Below, piece after piece: positions 44,701 to 57,275 of a DNA stretch of 64,000 nucleotides. Source of the stretch: Cryptomeria japonica. Taxonomy: Eukaryota > Streptophyta > Pinopsida > Cupressales > Cupressaceae. Below the pieces are notes generated by a model, which saw only the letters and a list, made by a program, of their open reading frames with translations, was not told the origin of the DNA and did no database searches. The stretch covers positions 192,713,619 to 192,777,618 of the forward strand of contig NC_081410.1 in the NCBI RefSeq assembly GCF_030272615.1. The letters run 5' to 3'. Made by a program: the position numbers and the translations under genes. How positions within the stretch are numbered: position 1 is the stretch's first letter; each line of letters opens with the position of its first letter.

Positions 44701-45222
44701 TGTAGAATTATAAAATTGTGACCTTGCAGTTTTCAACCACATTTGGGTCTTCACATTGGCGAAACGAATCCCCAAGCCTAATTGGAGACCCGAGACATGC
44801 TCACACTGCTCGAAGCTTGCATTTTCTCGCACCCTACACTCCCTTTTGTTGCTCCCTATCCTTACCATATTTTGGGCCCCCTCCATTCAAAATTTGCATT
44901 GGGCTTTGCATTTTGGAAGTGGGAAAAGTTTCCCTATGTTGGCCTACAATGAAAAACTGATCAATTAACCCTATTTGATGAATATATAAGACACATTTTC
45001 CCTTCCTATTTGCATAAGTGAAAGTAAGGTGAACAAGCATTATCAACATTCAAGCATTCAAGTATCCTTTCAAGCATTGGGCATCTCAAGTCTCCTTTCA
45101 AGGCTAGGTGTTGTATTAAAGTCAAGGATTCAACCATTGAAGTGGAGATCTCTCTTGACATTCAATTATACATATCCTTTCAAACAAATCTATCAATATT
45201 TCAATTGTACCCTCTCTTGAGG
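44701..45222 (+). repeat. 5' LTR of element H, first part
   Basis: 522 bp, continued at 49158-49776 after insertion T. It has a TATATAAG box at 44983-44990. The GC-rich palindrome of the element B LTR is absent here. Confidence 0.88.
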
Positions 45223-46526
45223 TGTCACGAACCCTAATTTTCCATAATTATTTAATTAGGAAAATAATGTTTATGAAATGGAAATGAAATAAAATTGGAA
45301 TTGTCAATTAAATAAGATAGGAGATCGAATGCACTGAAACAATTTATATACAATCGAATGATTAGTAATAATTTTTATTGCAAATTGGGATTGCCATTGC
45401 TAATGAGCAACTGAGTGCAAGTGAATGCAGGAACTAGTGAATGCAAATGATGGTGAGAACATTGTTCAACTAGAGTTGTCATAGCTCTTGTATTTCGTTA
45501 GAATAGATGAAATCTCCCACACACCACATTAGGATTTATAATTTGCATCTTGTAATGATTGATGATTTAAAAGACCTTATTTGAATGTTTGTTTAAATTG
45601 GAATGATGAATTTGGAGTGAGTAGTAGATTGATTTAAATGTTTATAATGTGCATTGATTGCATGATTTGAGTGGTGATTGAGTTAAATCTAAGTTGCATG
45701 AGTGATGGTGAAATATTATGCTTTATTGTTAAAAGAGATGAAATGTGTAAATGATTCAAAAATGAATATTGACCCTAGGTTTATATGTTCTTTTTGTTCA
45801 GATATGTATAAATGTATGAAAAATTGTACTTATTAGTTTAATTTTCTAAAATTGGACAATAGTATAATATATATATGTATATGAGAAATTGATTCAATAA
45901 TATATATATATATATAGTTATAAATATCCAATTATCAAGAAATTTGATTACTTCATGAATTTTGTTTTATCTATACATAATCATGTGAGATTAAATATGT
46001 ATATGTATTATATATGTATCAAAGTTATAATAATGATTCAATCATGGAATTATAAGTATGTAGTGGAATATGAAAATAAATTTGCAAAATTAAATTATTT
46101 TATGAAAATCAACATATATAATATTATATTATTTTTATTAAACATATTTATGCATCAAATAGCATAAGGTGGCGGATTTATTAAATCAAGCTCTTAGAGT
46201 AGTCAGAGTGGGAGTCGACCATCCCATGTCACCAAATTCATGCCATATAACAAGGGAGGGAATGCCCTATGGATCATGGTATGCAAGGAGAATCGAGGTG
46301 GTGTCGACTAGACATATGCTTAGATCGTCGAGAGTTCGAAAGAATTAAGGACTATTTCTATGCAACATGGGCACCATGATAATTAATCCACGTAAAAACC
46401 ATCTTGCATGCAGAAGTCGATGAGTAAAGCGACATATTGGGAAGCCACCGAGACTTAAGAAATGCAGAACTATTGCAAGTAATAACTGAAGGGGTGGTTA
46501 AGTTTAATACTAAGAAAACTATTAAT

Positions 46527-46600
46527 GAGGGTGGTCGATAGTAATATCGACCACTCCTCATATTTAAAGGGAAGGGTCGGTATTACCATCGACCATTCCT
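46527..46600. repeat. Pair of adjacent hairpins in insertion T
   Basis: The first, TGGTCGATA/GTAA/TATCGACCA, is a perfect 9-bp stem within GAGGG...CTCCTC. The second, GGGTCGGTATTACCATCGACC with flanking GGGAA/TTCC, is a diverged copy. It could be regulatory or a local duplication. Confidence 0.5.
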
Positions 46601-48353
46601 CCTCCCTTTTAAATTAAAACAGAAACCACGTTGAATCCTGCCGATAAATGTGTCATAATTTGAAAGTAACGTGGATCACCAGCCCACGTAAACTCACCAA
46701 TGTTTACACCTTGATCGACAAGTGTAGAAAGAAGTTAGTTTTATTTAACTTTGCATGTTTTAAGGAAATTATTTTTAGTAAAGTCGACTTAGTATGAGAG
46801 TTAGAAGCCACATGGATAATCTATAATTATGAACTTAACAACTTTAGTGGTTTGGTGTCATGAAATAGATAATGAATAACTTTGCATGGTGAACACATAG
46901 GTGTTCGAATCAGATTAGAACTGTTATGTTGTAGTAAAACCATGAGTGGTGTCATTTAGAATCAATCCACCACTAGGAGAGAAGTCGTAGAAGATCAATG
47001 ATGATCATCTCTGATTTAGCGTCGAACTTAGGGGTTCAGATCTTGAATGAGTGTTAGTTGCTTTATTATTATTAGAGAAATTCTTAGATTATAGAAAGGA
47101 TAAGGACTAGGAATAGAGAGCTCATCAGATAGAAAAGCATCAAGGAGGAAACATTGGAATCCAGACGTATTGCAGACAATTTGAAGTTATCAGGGATCAT
47201 AATAGACATGGATCATGTTTCTTGAGGTAGGCTCAAATCTAGCATGTTTTGTTGTAGAGATTTAAAGAGATAAAGAATGATCTAGTTTTAGATTTATGCA
47301 ATATTCTAATGAAAGAGTTAGAGTCACGATATAAATCATTTTAAATTGTTAAATTATGATCATACAAATATAGATGCAATAATAAAATATTTTCTTAAAG
47401 ATTGTTGATAAACATAAGTGAAATTCATAGAAATTAGACCACCAAATCCTCTAAACCAAAGTAAGAGGATAAGGAGAGAAATTTTGAAATTGAACGGTGA
47501 AGAAGATGAAATACTAGGATTATGACTTATTAAATAGTGAAGTTTATTTTGATATCATAAAGAAAAGACTCACACTTTCAAATTAGATCCTTGCATGAAG
47601 TGAAAAGATGGTTATCAGGTGTCTCATTTAAAAAGCCATATAGATAGGCGCTTTATGAATTTTCATCATGTTAGATTGTTGTTATGGTAAATTAGTAAAA
47701 TCAATTAGTTGAGTTTTTAAATCATGAAAAGTCACATATTAGTATTAAACTAAATATGGTGTTTGAGAAAAGAGGTAAACGAACCAAGACACATGGAAAG
47801 ATAGAGAGCTTAGATGATATAAAATTGGAATTCTAAACCATGAGAAATGGAATGCATGTTAATGATTACGTTATTTAAATGTTTTGATAATTTAATAAAA
47901 GAATGGGTGCTCATTTTATTCAATTTCTATGTAAAAAAACATACACGTTGTACACCTTCTTAATATTTAATTCTTGTCTTTAAATTGCTTGAAAGATAGA
48001 AGCAAAAGATTGTTTTCTTTCAGATGTATATTGTTTATCCATGAAAGATTGTTTCCTGTCAGATAGGATTGGTTTTAACGGAAGATTGGTTCTCTCTATT
48101 TCTACCTAACAGAAAGATTGTCTTCTTTAAATATTATATTTTTATCTTATGGGAAATGGGAAGCTAGAATTGAAAGGTGAAAGATTGTCTTCTTTAAACA
48201 TTATATTTTTATGAGAAATAGGAAGCTAGAATTGAAAGGCGAAAGATTGTCTTCTATATATATATATATTTATTCTAGATTCATGTGAACAAATCTAGAT
48301 AGGCTTGTGTTTGTTACCTTCCAGGATGGGTGCCGAATGTGGAATTCTAGAGA

Positions 48354-48661
48354 GAATAGTTTTCTTTTTCAAAACTATCTTTTATTGCTATGCATCACAT
48401 TATACTCAACCGAGTAACTTATTGACCATTGAAATATATTGATTTATTTATGCTCTCTACCACATCCTTGATTGATCTTGCATGTTTCTTAATGGAATTA
48501 GAAAAATGAATAGTTTTCTTTTTCAAAACTATCTTTTATTGCTATGCATCACATTATACTCAACCGAGTAACTTATTGACCATTGAAATATATTGATTTA
48601 TTTATGCTCTCTACCACATCCTTGATTGATCTTGCATGTTTCTTAATGGAATTAGAAAAAT
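48354..48661. repeat. Perfect 154-bp tandem duplication
   Basis: 48354-48507 and 48508-48661 read the same throughout, starting GAATAGTTTTC and ending TTAGAAAAAT. The identity contrasts with the decay around it, so it is either very recent or an assembly artefact. Confidence 0.88.
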
Positions 48662-49157
48662 GAATTGTATGTATCATCTAGGCACGCACCAGATTCCATC
48701 TTGTCTTTCAAATTCTTTTGATAAGCAATTCGTGCAGGGTCGGGTATTCTTGATTGACGAAAAATTCTGGGGAAGCGTAAGCTTCAAGACTGGGTGGAAA
48801 AGGTGCCTGAATCTTGTTCTCGTCATGCTAAAGATTGAATTGAAGATAGATTGGGTTGCAGATCAATGGATGCATCTTACCCATTACTTTGTATTATTTT
48901 GTTATTAAACTTACAACAACTTGAAATGCTTAAGTATTGTATGATTGAGATACTACTTTTATCAATTTATTGAATGAAGAATCTTTATATTTTATATAAA
49001 TTTCATGTTTATTACAATATAAATAGAATGATCAAATGAAGCTATGGATGGAAAAGTGGAATGAAATAGACTTATTAACTAATTTATGAATTTATTTAAG
49101 AATAAAGAGTATTTCAACTATTATTGAAGTTAGCACGATTTACGTCTTTACATGAGG

Positions 49158-49776
49158 TGAATTCTACTTCAGTCATTTACTTTTATTTACTTGCAAGTAC
49201 TTATTATCATTTGGTTAATTCCAAAAATAGGGTTTTACCTAAAAGAAAAACCCCAATCCCAACAACATTTCCTCTCTTTTTTGTGTGTAGGTTGTAGGTG
49301 CACAACTGTATTTGTAGATTTGGGCTTCATTTTCAAAGAAAAAAATACCCTTTTCGGCTCACGGATTTTTCGGAAGACCGTGTGCACTTTCAACACAGTC
49401 CCGACAATTTTCACCCAAATTTGCAGGGGAGCTTCGTCTTGACATTTTACTGCTAATTCTAGGTGCATAGCTTCATCCCACATTTATATCTCAAGTTATA
49501 GTCATTTCTTTGTCACATTTACACTTAGTCTTAAATTGCATAATTCAACCTATCCATTCTAAAAGAGGGGTCACTTTCACTTTTCAAATTCACTGTCAAT
49601 TCACTTAGCATTCAATCTCTTCCTATTGAAATTAGATCTAGTGAATTATCCCCCCTCTTTTAAATGTAATGTGTGTGAGAGGTTGAGGAGAATCTTTTGT
49701 GAAACTTTCAATCCTCCTCTTGAGGAGAGAAAAGATTTCCTCTTGACTTCTCCATCACATTTTTCACATTACTACA
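49158..49776 (+). repeat. 5' LTR of element H, second part
   Basis: 619 bp, continuous with 44701-45222 when T is removed. It includes the GACCGTGT...ACACAGTC hairpin at 49376-49400 and ends ACTACA. Confidence 0.88.
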
Positions 49777-49779
49777 TTC

Positions 49780-49789
49780 TGGTGAACCC
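49780..49789 (+). promoter_or_regulatory. Putative primer-binding site of element H
   Basis: TGGTGAACCC, three bases after the LTR, as in element B. Confidence 0.55.
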
Positions 49790-50928
49790 AAGGTCTTACA
49801 TGTTCGACATTACAAATCATTGCATATTTTTCATTTACAAGTTTAATTTTCTTACAAATTTACAAAACTTAGTGGTTAATTCAATCAAAACCCTAGTTTT
49901 CAAAAATTGGAATTGAACTCATGTTTTGCAAAAATTGCTATCTATTGTTTTAGATCTGAAAAATTTATTTGCTTGTAAAATTCAATTTCATCATTGTCTT
50001 GTTCAAATTGTAAATCAAATTTACAAAATTAAGTGGTTAGTTGTCAAAACCTTAATTTTCAAAAATCAATTTGAACTTAAGCAAAAATTGAATTCACATT
50101 TAATTTTGAGATTTAGGACTATTTTTAGATTTGTCTTCTTGCCTAAAATTCAAATCTTCAACTTCCCTCCCTTTTTCAAAATTTTAAATTTTAAAATTAA
50201 GTGGTTAGGTCTTCAAACCCTAATTTTTTAAATTAATTGGATTTTATGCAAATTTCAATCAATTTCAATTTTCTAAACATTATTTAAGGTGGCCTTATCC
50301 ATTAGATTTGACCTTTTTCAAATTTGTAGTTCAAATTCTTATCTTTTTCAAAACCCTAATAGGGTCCTATTTTCACATTCAAACCTCAATTTCACCTATC
50401 TAAACTTCTGAAAAAGTTGGGAGGATTCTGTACACTTCCAACACTATCGTTGACATTTTTCTTGAAAATTGGAGAAACTGTTATGACTGTATTTAATTGT
50501 TTAAATCCAAAAAATTAGCTGATTTTCTCGAATTTTGATCCTTCTAAAATAAGAAATATTTCTCAATTTCAATATCACAACTTTCAAGGAAAAAATTAAA
50601 ATTATGTGGTTAATTATAATCTTCCCTGATTTTAAAAATTCAAAATTTGACAAATTTAATTTTGAAATTGAGTGGTATTCCATTAGCCCTAATTTTAAAA
50701 TCTCAATTTCTTAATTTATTTTGGAAATTGTGTCATTTCTCCTTTTAGCAAAGTTCAAATTGTATAATCATAATTCTCTTGAATTTTGCACTTTGTTTCC
50801 AAAATTCAAATCCAAATCCAAAAATTCCCTCTAGTGAATGAGTTTTACCACTATTATTTCCTACCTACACTATCCCAATTAGATGAAGCATTATAATTAA
50901 GAATTCTCAAGGTTTAATTACCAAGGAG
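49790..50928 (+). other. AT-rich leader of element H with repeated hairpin motif
   Basis: No gene. The motif AAAATTAAGTGGTTA...CCCTAATTTT occurs near 49862-49902, 50025-50065, 50192-50230, 50597-50640 and 50665-50700, in the same order and spacing as in element B. Confidence 0.6.
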
Positions 50929-52310
50929 ATGGAGCATAATTTGAGTGACTTTTTCAGTGAGGATAATGCTAACTCTTCCCATCCTTATAACATCTCTATT
51001 TACCCAATTGATGATTTTAATGATGAAGAAGAAGATTTGACTAGAGTTTCTATGGATCAACTTTCAAAATTGGATAATCAATTTGACAACTTTCAACAAT
51101 GAATTTCGCAAGAATACCCTAATAGTGAAGCTCTTCTATTAATTGAAGGACTAAAGCACATGATTCAAAGTGACAAGAATGGAATTGATATATTGTGTGG
51201 CATTTCTCATATTGTTGATTCTAATGTCATGCTTATAAAGAGTTGTGCTGAGAACTTAGGTTATTTGCAACCTTCTACACAAATCAATCATTTTATTCCT
51301 TTGACCTCTCTGATGGCTAGCATTCCTACTTTCACTTCAAACATTATGGCTACATCAACTCAAAATGTCATACCTACAACCATTAGTCATGGGGGAAATC
51401 CCTCTTCTTCAATTAACCCTTCATCCTTACCTATGCCTTCAATAATTATTTCTCTTGTCTCTCACCCAATAAATGTGACACAAGAGGAAAATTCATCTAA
51501 TCATTATATTCCTCCTTTTAGTGTTCCATTTCCTACTCAATCATCTCCTAGTCCTACTTATCGTGGTGTTCCTCCACCTTATTCTAAATCAATGCCTTCT
51601 TTCAACAACATCACACCACCTTCTCAATCAAACATTTCTAACATAAATTCTTCAACCGAAGCAACCTTTAAGAACCTTGCTCAAACTATGTCATCATTGC
51701 AACAACAAATTGCTTCTATGAGTCAATCCAAGTTTAGTTTGCCCACATTTGATGTTGCGAGCCCACTTTCTCTTGATTTGTTAGAGTTGTCCCTCCTAAA
51801 CATGTTGAAGTCCCTCAATTGGAACTCTATAATGGAAAATTTGATCCTTTAACACATGTCAAGACATTTCAAACCTTGTGTACTGGCTTTGCTTATGATC
51901 AAAGATTTCTTACAAAATTGTTTACTAGAACATTGAGAGATAAGGCTTTACAATGGTATTTCTCTTTGCCTTCTTATTCTATTACTTCTTTTCAACAATT
52001 AGAAAATGATTCTATTCAACAATTACAAAACAACATAAGTCCTAAGATCAATTTGACTGATTTAATGCATTGTAAACAAGGTATTAAAGAAAAACTAACT
52101 GATTTTATTGGTAGATATAAGCATTTGTGTTCTAAAATTTCTTTTCCAATGCTTGATAATTATATTCAAAGAATTTCATTTCCAACTTGCAAAAAAATAT
52201 TAGGAAAAAACTTCTCCTTTCCGAGTTTACTTCCTTTCCACAATTGTGCATAGCACTTCACAATTATCAACTGACTGAGTCAACTGGTGCAATTCACTCC
52301 TATGGCTCTG
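50929..52310 (+). pseudogene. Gag of element H
   Basis: From the ATG at 50929 (MEHNLSDFFSEDN). There is a TGA at 51100-51102 where element B also has a break (expected Trp), a frameshift near 51780, and further breaks after 52170. The N-terminal half is Ser/Pro/Asn-rich. The capsid core follows: LELYNGKFDPLTHVKTF, LRDKALQWYFSLPSYSITSF, MHCKQGIKEKLTDFIGRYKHL. This matches the Athila/Tat-like Gypsy gag pattern of G-x-DP...W...L-P...SF...QG. There is no zinc knuckle. The gene product would have formed the particle; it is not intact. Confidence 0.82.
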
Positions 52311-52471
52311 AGTGATAAGGGTGACAGTGCTCAACAACTATTTGCAAAGTTCAAACCAAGCAAAGGATTCATCAAATTCAATGACAACGTCAACAACAAC
52401 AATGTGAATTCTATAACAGGTGTGCTTCCTATTTCTAGATTTTTTAAAAGAGAACTTGACAATTTACTCCT

Positions 52472-53268
52472 TTGAATGAATCTTTACATAGCATTATGTC
52501 TCAGTTATTACAAAGAAATTCTATCAAACTTCCTCCAATAAAACTAGTGGACCCTTCTAAGGCATCCTCACCTTACTTTGATAATAATTCTTTCTATCAA
52601 TTTCATCATCAACCTAGTCATGATACGGAGAAAAGTTTTGCATTAAAAAGTAATATTTGAAAGATTTGATTGATAGTTATATTATATCTGTGATAGGTGT
52701 GAATGATAAGGGAAACAAATCAGTAGCTCCTCCTAATCAAAATCTTAAGATTTTTACTGATCCTTACCTTCTCATACCTCTAACATGATTGAGACTGAAT
52801 AGGTACCTCTTTGCCTCCTTCTGATGTGACTACCACGGTTCAAAATTTGGTGAATATGGTAAAGAAACAAGGAAAACTTAAGGATATATGTATCACATTT
52901 GACACTAGTAAGACCATTAGAGCACCTGATGGACCTCTATGCATAGTTGTGAAGATTCAAGAAATACCTTGTCATGGTATCCTTATTGATCCCTCTTGCA
53001 TGGTTAATATCATCATTGGGGAGAATATTTTCGGTTTACTTTTGCATAAACCAATCCATGACGATAAAAATGTGGTTGTTAAGCTATTTGATGGATTCTC
53101 TTGTCCTACCATTGGTTCTATCACACTTCCTATTGAGGTTCACACTAAATATATGGATGTCAACTTTGTTATCATTCCTTCCTCTGAGAAATTCCATGTG
53201 AAGTTGGGCTACCCTTGGCTATCTTCCATGAAGGCTATTGCTTCTCCAATCCATAATGTTTGAAATTT
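52472..53268 (+). pseudogene. Retropepsin region of element H
   Basis: One frame with a few stops. It begins MNESLHSIMSQLLQRN, carries HDTEKSFALKSN (the DTE-C-LK motif of Gypsy gag, with Cys replaced by Ser), then the retropepsin: ITFDTSKTIRAPDGPLC, HGILIDPSCMVNIIIGE, SCPTIGSITLPIEV, FHVKLGYPWLSSMKAIAS. LGYPWL corresponds to the LGRPWL strand of the family. The active site reads D-P-S where D-S-G or D-T-G is expected, as in element B. It is either degenerate at the family level or a variant catalytic loop. Confidence 0.75.
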
Positions 53269-53872
53269 CCCTACAATGGAGAAATCATAACTATTAATCA
53301 TAACTTATTTCAATCAGTCAAAAGAAGCCCAGGTGTTCCTATTGATTTCTTTTGGCCTAAACAATTTCAATCTCTTCCGTCAAGAAGTGATACTTTATTT
53401 CAATATTATCAAGAGTGGAAGAAAGATATGATCCTATCCTTAAGACAATCTAGAAGTCCAACAATTGATATTCCCATCCTTCTTGAAGATTAGGTTCTTC
53501 CCTTGATGGATAGAACTAATCTTCCTCCTAAGGAAGATTCCCAGCCTATTCCTATGGATGAAACTAGGCCTTCTCCTAAGAAGAACAACAATATTCCTCT
53601 TAAGGTTAGACCTATACCTCCTCCTCATGATGGACTTGGTCTCCTTCCTACACCAAACATACCTCCTTCAACAAATATTCAACTACTAGAGATAAGAATA
53701 TTCCTCCAACTACTAGAGATGAGAATATTCCTCTTTCAACAAAGATTCCTCCTCCTTCTCAGTCTTTCGCTAAGACTCTATGGAATCATTGTGTGAGAGA
53801 ACTCCACCGAAAGTGTCATGCTCAAGCTCATGAATTTGAGCCTCAAAACATTCAATCTCCCAAAACAACAAT
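53260..53872 (+). pseudogene. Post-protease and proline-rich tail of element H
   Basis: Frame 53260-53496 (KFPYNGEIITINHNLFQSV then PSRSDTLFQYYQEWKKDM) and, after a stop, a Pro/Lys-rich stretch. The reading frame breaks near 53790, and the tail is cut at 53872 by the truncated LTR of J. The rest of this tail, seen in element B at 1808-2200, is absent here. Confidence 0.65.
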
Positions 53873-54690
53873 AGTAAAGAGATACATGATTCTTGCCAGA
53901 CCAGATAAGAGAGTATATACCTACAAAGTGTGATTGCAGAAGGAAGGAACTAAAGCGGATCTACATTGGCATTGAGTGCTGTTATCAGATCATTGTAATA
54001 CCTGTTGACCTCTAACCACTTCAACAGTTGGAAAATCCCTTAACAGGGTAGCTTTAACTGGCTTGTTATAAATCCTTTATCTGGGTGACTAAAATTCATT
54101 GAGTTCTTAAAATCCTCTAACAAGGTAACCTTTAACAGGGTTTAACCCTTAACCGGGTATTTTAGCCATCCCTTAATCGGGTGATCCCTAGTAGGATCGA
54201 TTCCTAACAGAACCTATTGTAAAGTCTTTAACTAGACTAGGCTCAGAACAAAGTGGAATTCAAAAGGGTTCAAATAACAGCTTATGGGAATTCATCCCCA
54301 CCGTGGTTTTTCCCAGTTGGGTTTCCACGTGAAAAATATGTGTGTCATGTGTGATGCTTTTTCATGTGATGCTTTGTTATTTTCTATAGAGTGGTAAAGC
54401 ATGTTGAACCAATAGTCTTTACATTACTGTTGATGTATTACTAGTGTATGCATATGGGTGAAGTGGAAATAAGATGTTATATTGTGTGGAAAGCTAAGAG
54501 TTACCGGTTTATGTCTTTTACATTCTCACTCTGTTTAACCAGTAGTAATCTGGCTTAGACCGGTGTTAGAGATTGTCAGTCAAGTGCACTGTTTGCAGTC
54601 AAACTGGTTTGCAGAAATATTTTTGTTTGTACTGATTCACCCCCCCTCTCAGTACTGGTTTGGTACTAACTATTCATCATTAATTCATCA
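53873..54690 (+). repeat. Truncated 5' LTR of element J
   Basis: Matches 59698-60516 base for base over most of its length. The junction with element H is at AATAG/TAAAGAG, with only 2-3 bases of overlap. It ends TTAATTCATCA before the primer site. Confidence 0.85.
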
Positions 54691-54692
54691 AT

Positions 54693-54704
54693 TGGTATAA
54701 GAGC
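54693..54704 (+). promoter_or_regulatory. Primer-binding site of element J
   Basis: TGGTATAAGAGC, one base different from the TGGTATCAGAGC initiator Met type, just after the LTR. Confidence 0.82.
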
Positions 54705-54761
54705 ATCCTCCAAGTCCTCTTTGTTGTAATCTTAACCGCTTGAGGAAAATATCCTATTCTA

Positions 54762-55850
54762 ATGATGAAGAGGGAAGGTCCAAAGTTTAACACAGACAAC
54801 TTTAAAATATGGAAGGATAGAATGAAGATATACATCAAAAGCATGGGTGCTCAACATTGGAGCTATGTTGAGAATGCTTATGTCATTCCTACCGGTACTC
54901 TCAGCGATGATCAAAAGAGAGAGATTCGGGAGAATGGGTAAGTCATGGAAGCCCTAATCAGTAGTTTATCTAACATTGAGTTACTTGATGTCCAGGATAA
55001 AGACAATCCCAAAGAAGTATGGGTTGCTCTTCAGAATATCTACGGTAGTGATGAGCATGTGAAACAAGCTAAGGAAGAGAGCCTTAGGGGAAAGTTTGAA
55101 GACATGTGGATGGTTGAAGGAGAGACCATTCAATAATATGGAATAAGAATCAAAACTGTTGTTAGAGACATCAAGATTGCAGGAGGCAAAATAGATGATT
55201 CCACTGTTGTTAGAAAAGTCTTGAGATCCTTATTACCAGTCTATGCAATAAGGGTTGCTGCTATTCAGGAGTTGAGGTCTATAGACAAGACAAAGGTATC
55301 CCTAGACTCCATCATTGCAAAGTTGATAGCCTATGAGCTAAATAATTATGATGGCAGCATTCAAAAGATTGAATCAGCCTTTAGAGCATCTACTGCACCA
55401 TCTAGAAAAGGAAAAGAAGCAAGCACCAGTTGTGAACCAAGACAAAGAAGAGAAATGGATGATGAGATCCTAATGGAATTTGAAGCTCTTCTTGCCAAGA
55501 GACTTCCTAAGGGAACCAGTAAATACAGAGGTAAGCTCCCTTTGAAATGCTTTTCTTGTAACCAGATAGGACACATTGATGTAAACTATCCTAATGGTCA
55601 TAATAAGGACAAACCAAAAAAGTTCAAGAAGTTCAAAGGAGGAAACTGGAGAAACTATTTCGTAGCAGTTGATGAAGGTGTCACTAATGAGGAATCAGAA
55701 GATGAAGAAAATGAAGATATTGTGTTTGTAGCAGTCAAGGAAGATGTGGCAGACAAGAAGGCTCTTGTCTCCCACTTTGACAATTCCAATGAGTGGATTA
55801 TTGATAGTGGTTGTTCTCACCATGTATGGTTAAAGGCAGAGGGTCTATCT
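54762..55850 (+). pseudogene. Copia gag of element J
   Basis: From ATG 54762 (MMKREGPKFNTDNFKIWKDR). In-frame stops lie at about 54939 and 55134. Domains: the N-terminal DUF4219/UBN2-like gag core (W-x-x-M...L...VWVALQNIYG, TIQ-YGIRIKTVV), a Lys/Arg-rich part, then a zinc knuckle, CFSCNQIGHIDVNY, whose last Cys is replaced by Tyr. It ends at the protease signature EWIIDSGCSHHV, after which the frame shifts to 55811. The nucleocapsid would bind RNA; with the broken knuckle this copy could not do so normally. Confidence 0.82.
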
Positions 55851-57275
55851 CTCTGAATGGAAAAACCAATGCTGATAATGTGTATTGGGTAGAAGGTCTC
55901 AGACACAACCTTTTGAGTGTTGCTCAACTGAATGACAATGTACTCACTCTGGAATTCAAAAATGGAGTGTGCAAAATCAAAGGAAAGAATGGTGAACTGA
56001 TGGCCACTGGTATGTAGACCAAAGGTAACCTATTTAAGTGAAATGCAAATATCCTTACATGTCTTATGGCTAAGTTTGATGATAGTTGGATATGGCATAG
56101 GAGACTCTACCAGGTAAATTTTGATAACATTGTGAAGGCCAGTAAGATCAAGGTAGTTAGAGGATTGCCTATGCTGAGCAAACTGGAAAATCCTTTATGC
56201 AGAGAGTGTCAATTGGGGAAAATGTCTTCCTCAACCTTCAAAGGTAAATCTTTCACTGTAGACAATTTACTTGATCTTTTGCATATTGATTTGTGTGGTC
56301 CTATGAAAACTAGGAGTGTGCAGGGAGATAGGTATTTTATGATTCTTATTAATGATTGCTCAAGAATGATGTGGGTCACATTCTTGAAGGACAAGTCTGA
56401 AGCCTTTGGAAAGTTCAAAGCCTTCAGAGCACTAGTAGAAAAAGAAAGTGGTAAGAGAATCAAATGCCTTAGAACTGATTAAGGAGGAGAATTCACTTCT
56501 GGTGAATTCAAAAAATACTGTGAAGAATGGAATCAAGAGGCAACTGTCTGCCCCCCGGACTCCATAGCAGAATGGCCTAGTAGAGAGGAACAACTGGACT
56601 ATGGTTGAAGCAGCTAGAACTATGTTGATCCAAGGGAAGGTTGCTCACACCTTTTGGAGAGAAGCGGTGAGCACTGCAGTATACATAATGAACCGGGTAC
56701 TCATCAAGAAAGGTAAGGATAAAATTCCTTATGAGTATTGGACAGGTAAGACACCAGTGGTAAGCTACTTTATAGTGTTTGGTAGAAAATGTTATATCAA
56801 GAGGAGTGAACATCAGAGCAAGTTTGATGCAAAATGTGATGAGGGAATATTCCTAGGATATTCTACCAAGAGTAAAGCTCTCAAATGTTTCAACAATAGG
56901 ACTCAGAGAATTGTTGAAAGCATCAATGTCAGTGTTGATGAAACCTCTGAGAAACCTGAGGAAACCGATAGTGAGCAAGTAGAAGATGAACCGATAGTAA
57001 CCTTTTGGGAACTGGTTACAAAACAGCCCAGTACTAGTAATTGTGCTCCTATACCGGTAGATGCTGGTGCTGATGAAGATGAGGATAAAGAAAAAAAGCA
57101 AGAGGAATCTGTTAAGATCATCCCTAGGTATGTTAAGCTGAATCATAATCCAAAGCAGATCATAGGAGATAAGGATGCAGGAATTCTTACAAGAAGAAAG
57201 GTCAGAGAAAACTCTTGTATGATCTCTGAATTTGAGCCTAAATCATTTAAAGAGGCACATAAAGATGAAGACTAG
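55811..57275 (+). pseudogene. Copia protease end and integrase of element J
   Basis: After the DSG protease site the frame reads GLRHNLLSVAQL, the usual link to the pre-integrase domain. The zinc domain is WHRRLYQVNF...CRECQLGK; the second His of the HHCC motif has become Gln (Tyr-Gln replacing Gly-His). The core has LLHIDLCGPM and FMILINDCSRMMWV, with the two Asp residues, then a stop at 56480-56482 and a frameshift near 56525. The Glu lies in GLVERNN. The C-terminal part, WTGKTPVVSYFIVFGRKCYI, and the linker PRYVKLNHNPKQIIG follow. Confidence 0.84.

Larger units (their letters stand above)
45223..49152 (+). mobile_element. Insertion T: 3.9-kb solo-LTR-like element
   Basis: Begins TGTCACGAACCCTAATTTTCC and ends GTCTTTACA, flanked by the perfect duplication TGAGG at 45218-45222 and 49153-49157. 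The TG...CA ends and 5-bp duplication indicate an LTR retrotransposon. There is no second LTR and no coding region, so a long solo LTR is the simplest reading. A non-autonomous element with degraded LTRs cannot be excluded. It contains AT microsatellites near 45870 and 45900, a pair of hairpins near 46527-46600, tandem copies of GAAAGATTGTCTTCT near 48110-48260, and a 154-bp exact duplication. Confidence 0.72.

Noticed and set aside
48636-48908. Plus-strand ORF of 90 codons in insertion T
   Set aside because: It starts in the duplicated 154-bp unit and runs into AT-rich LTR-like sequence without any motif.
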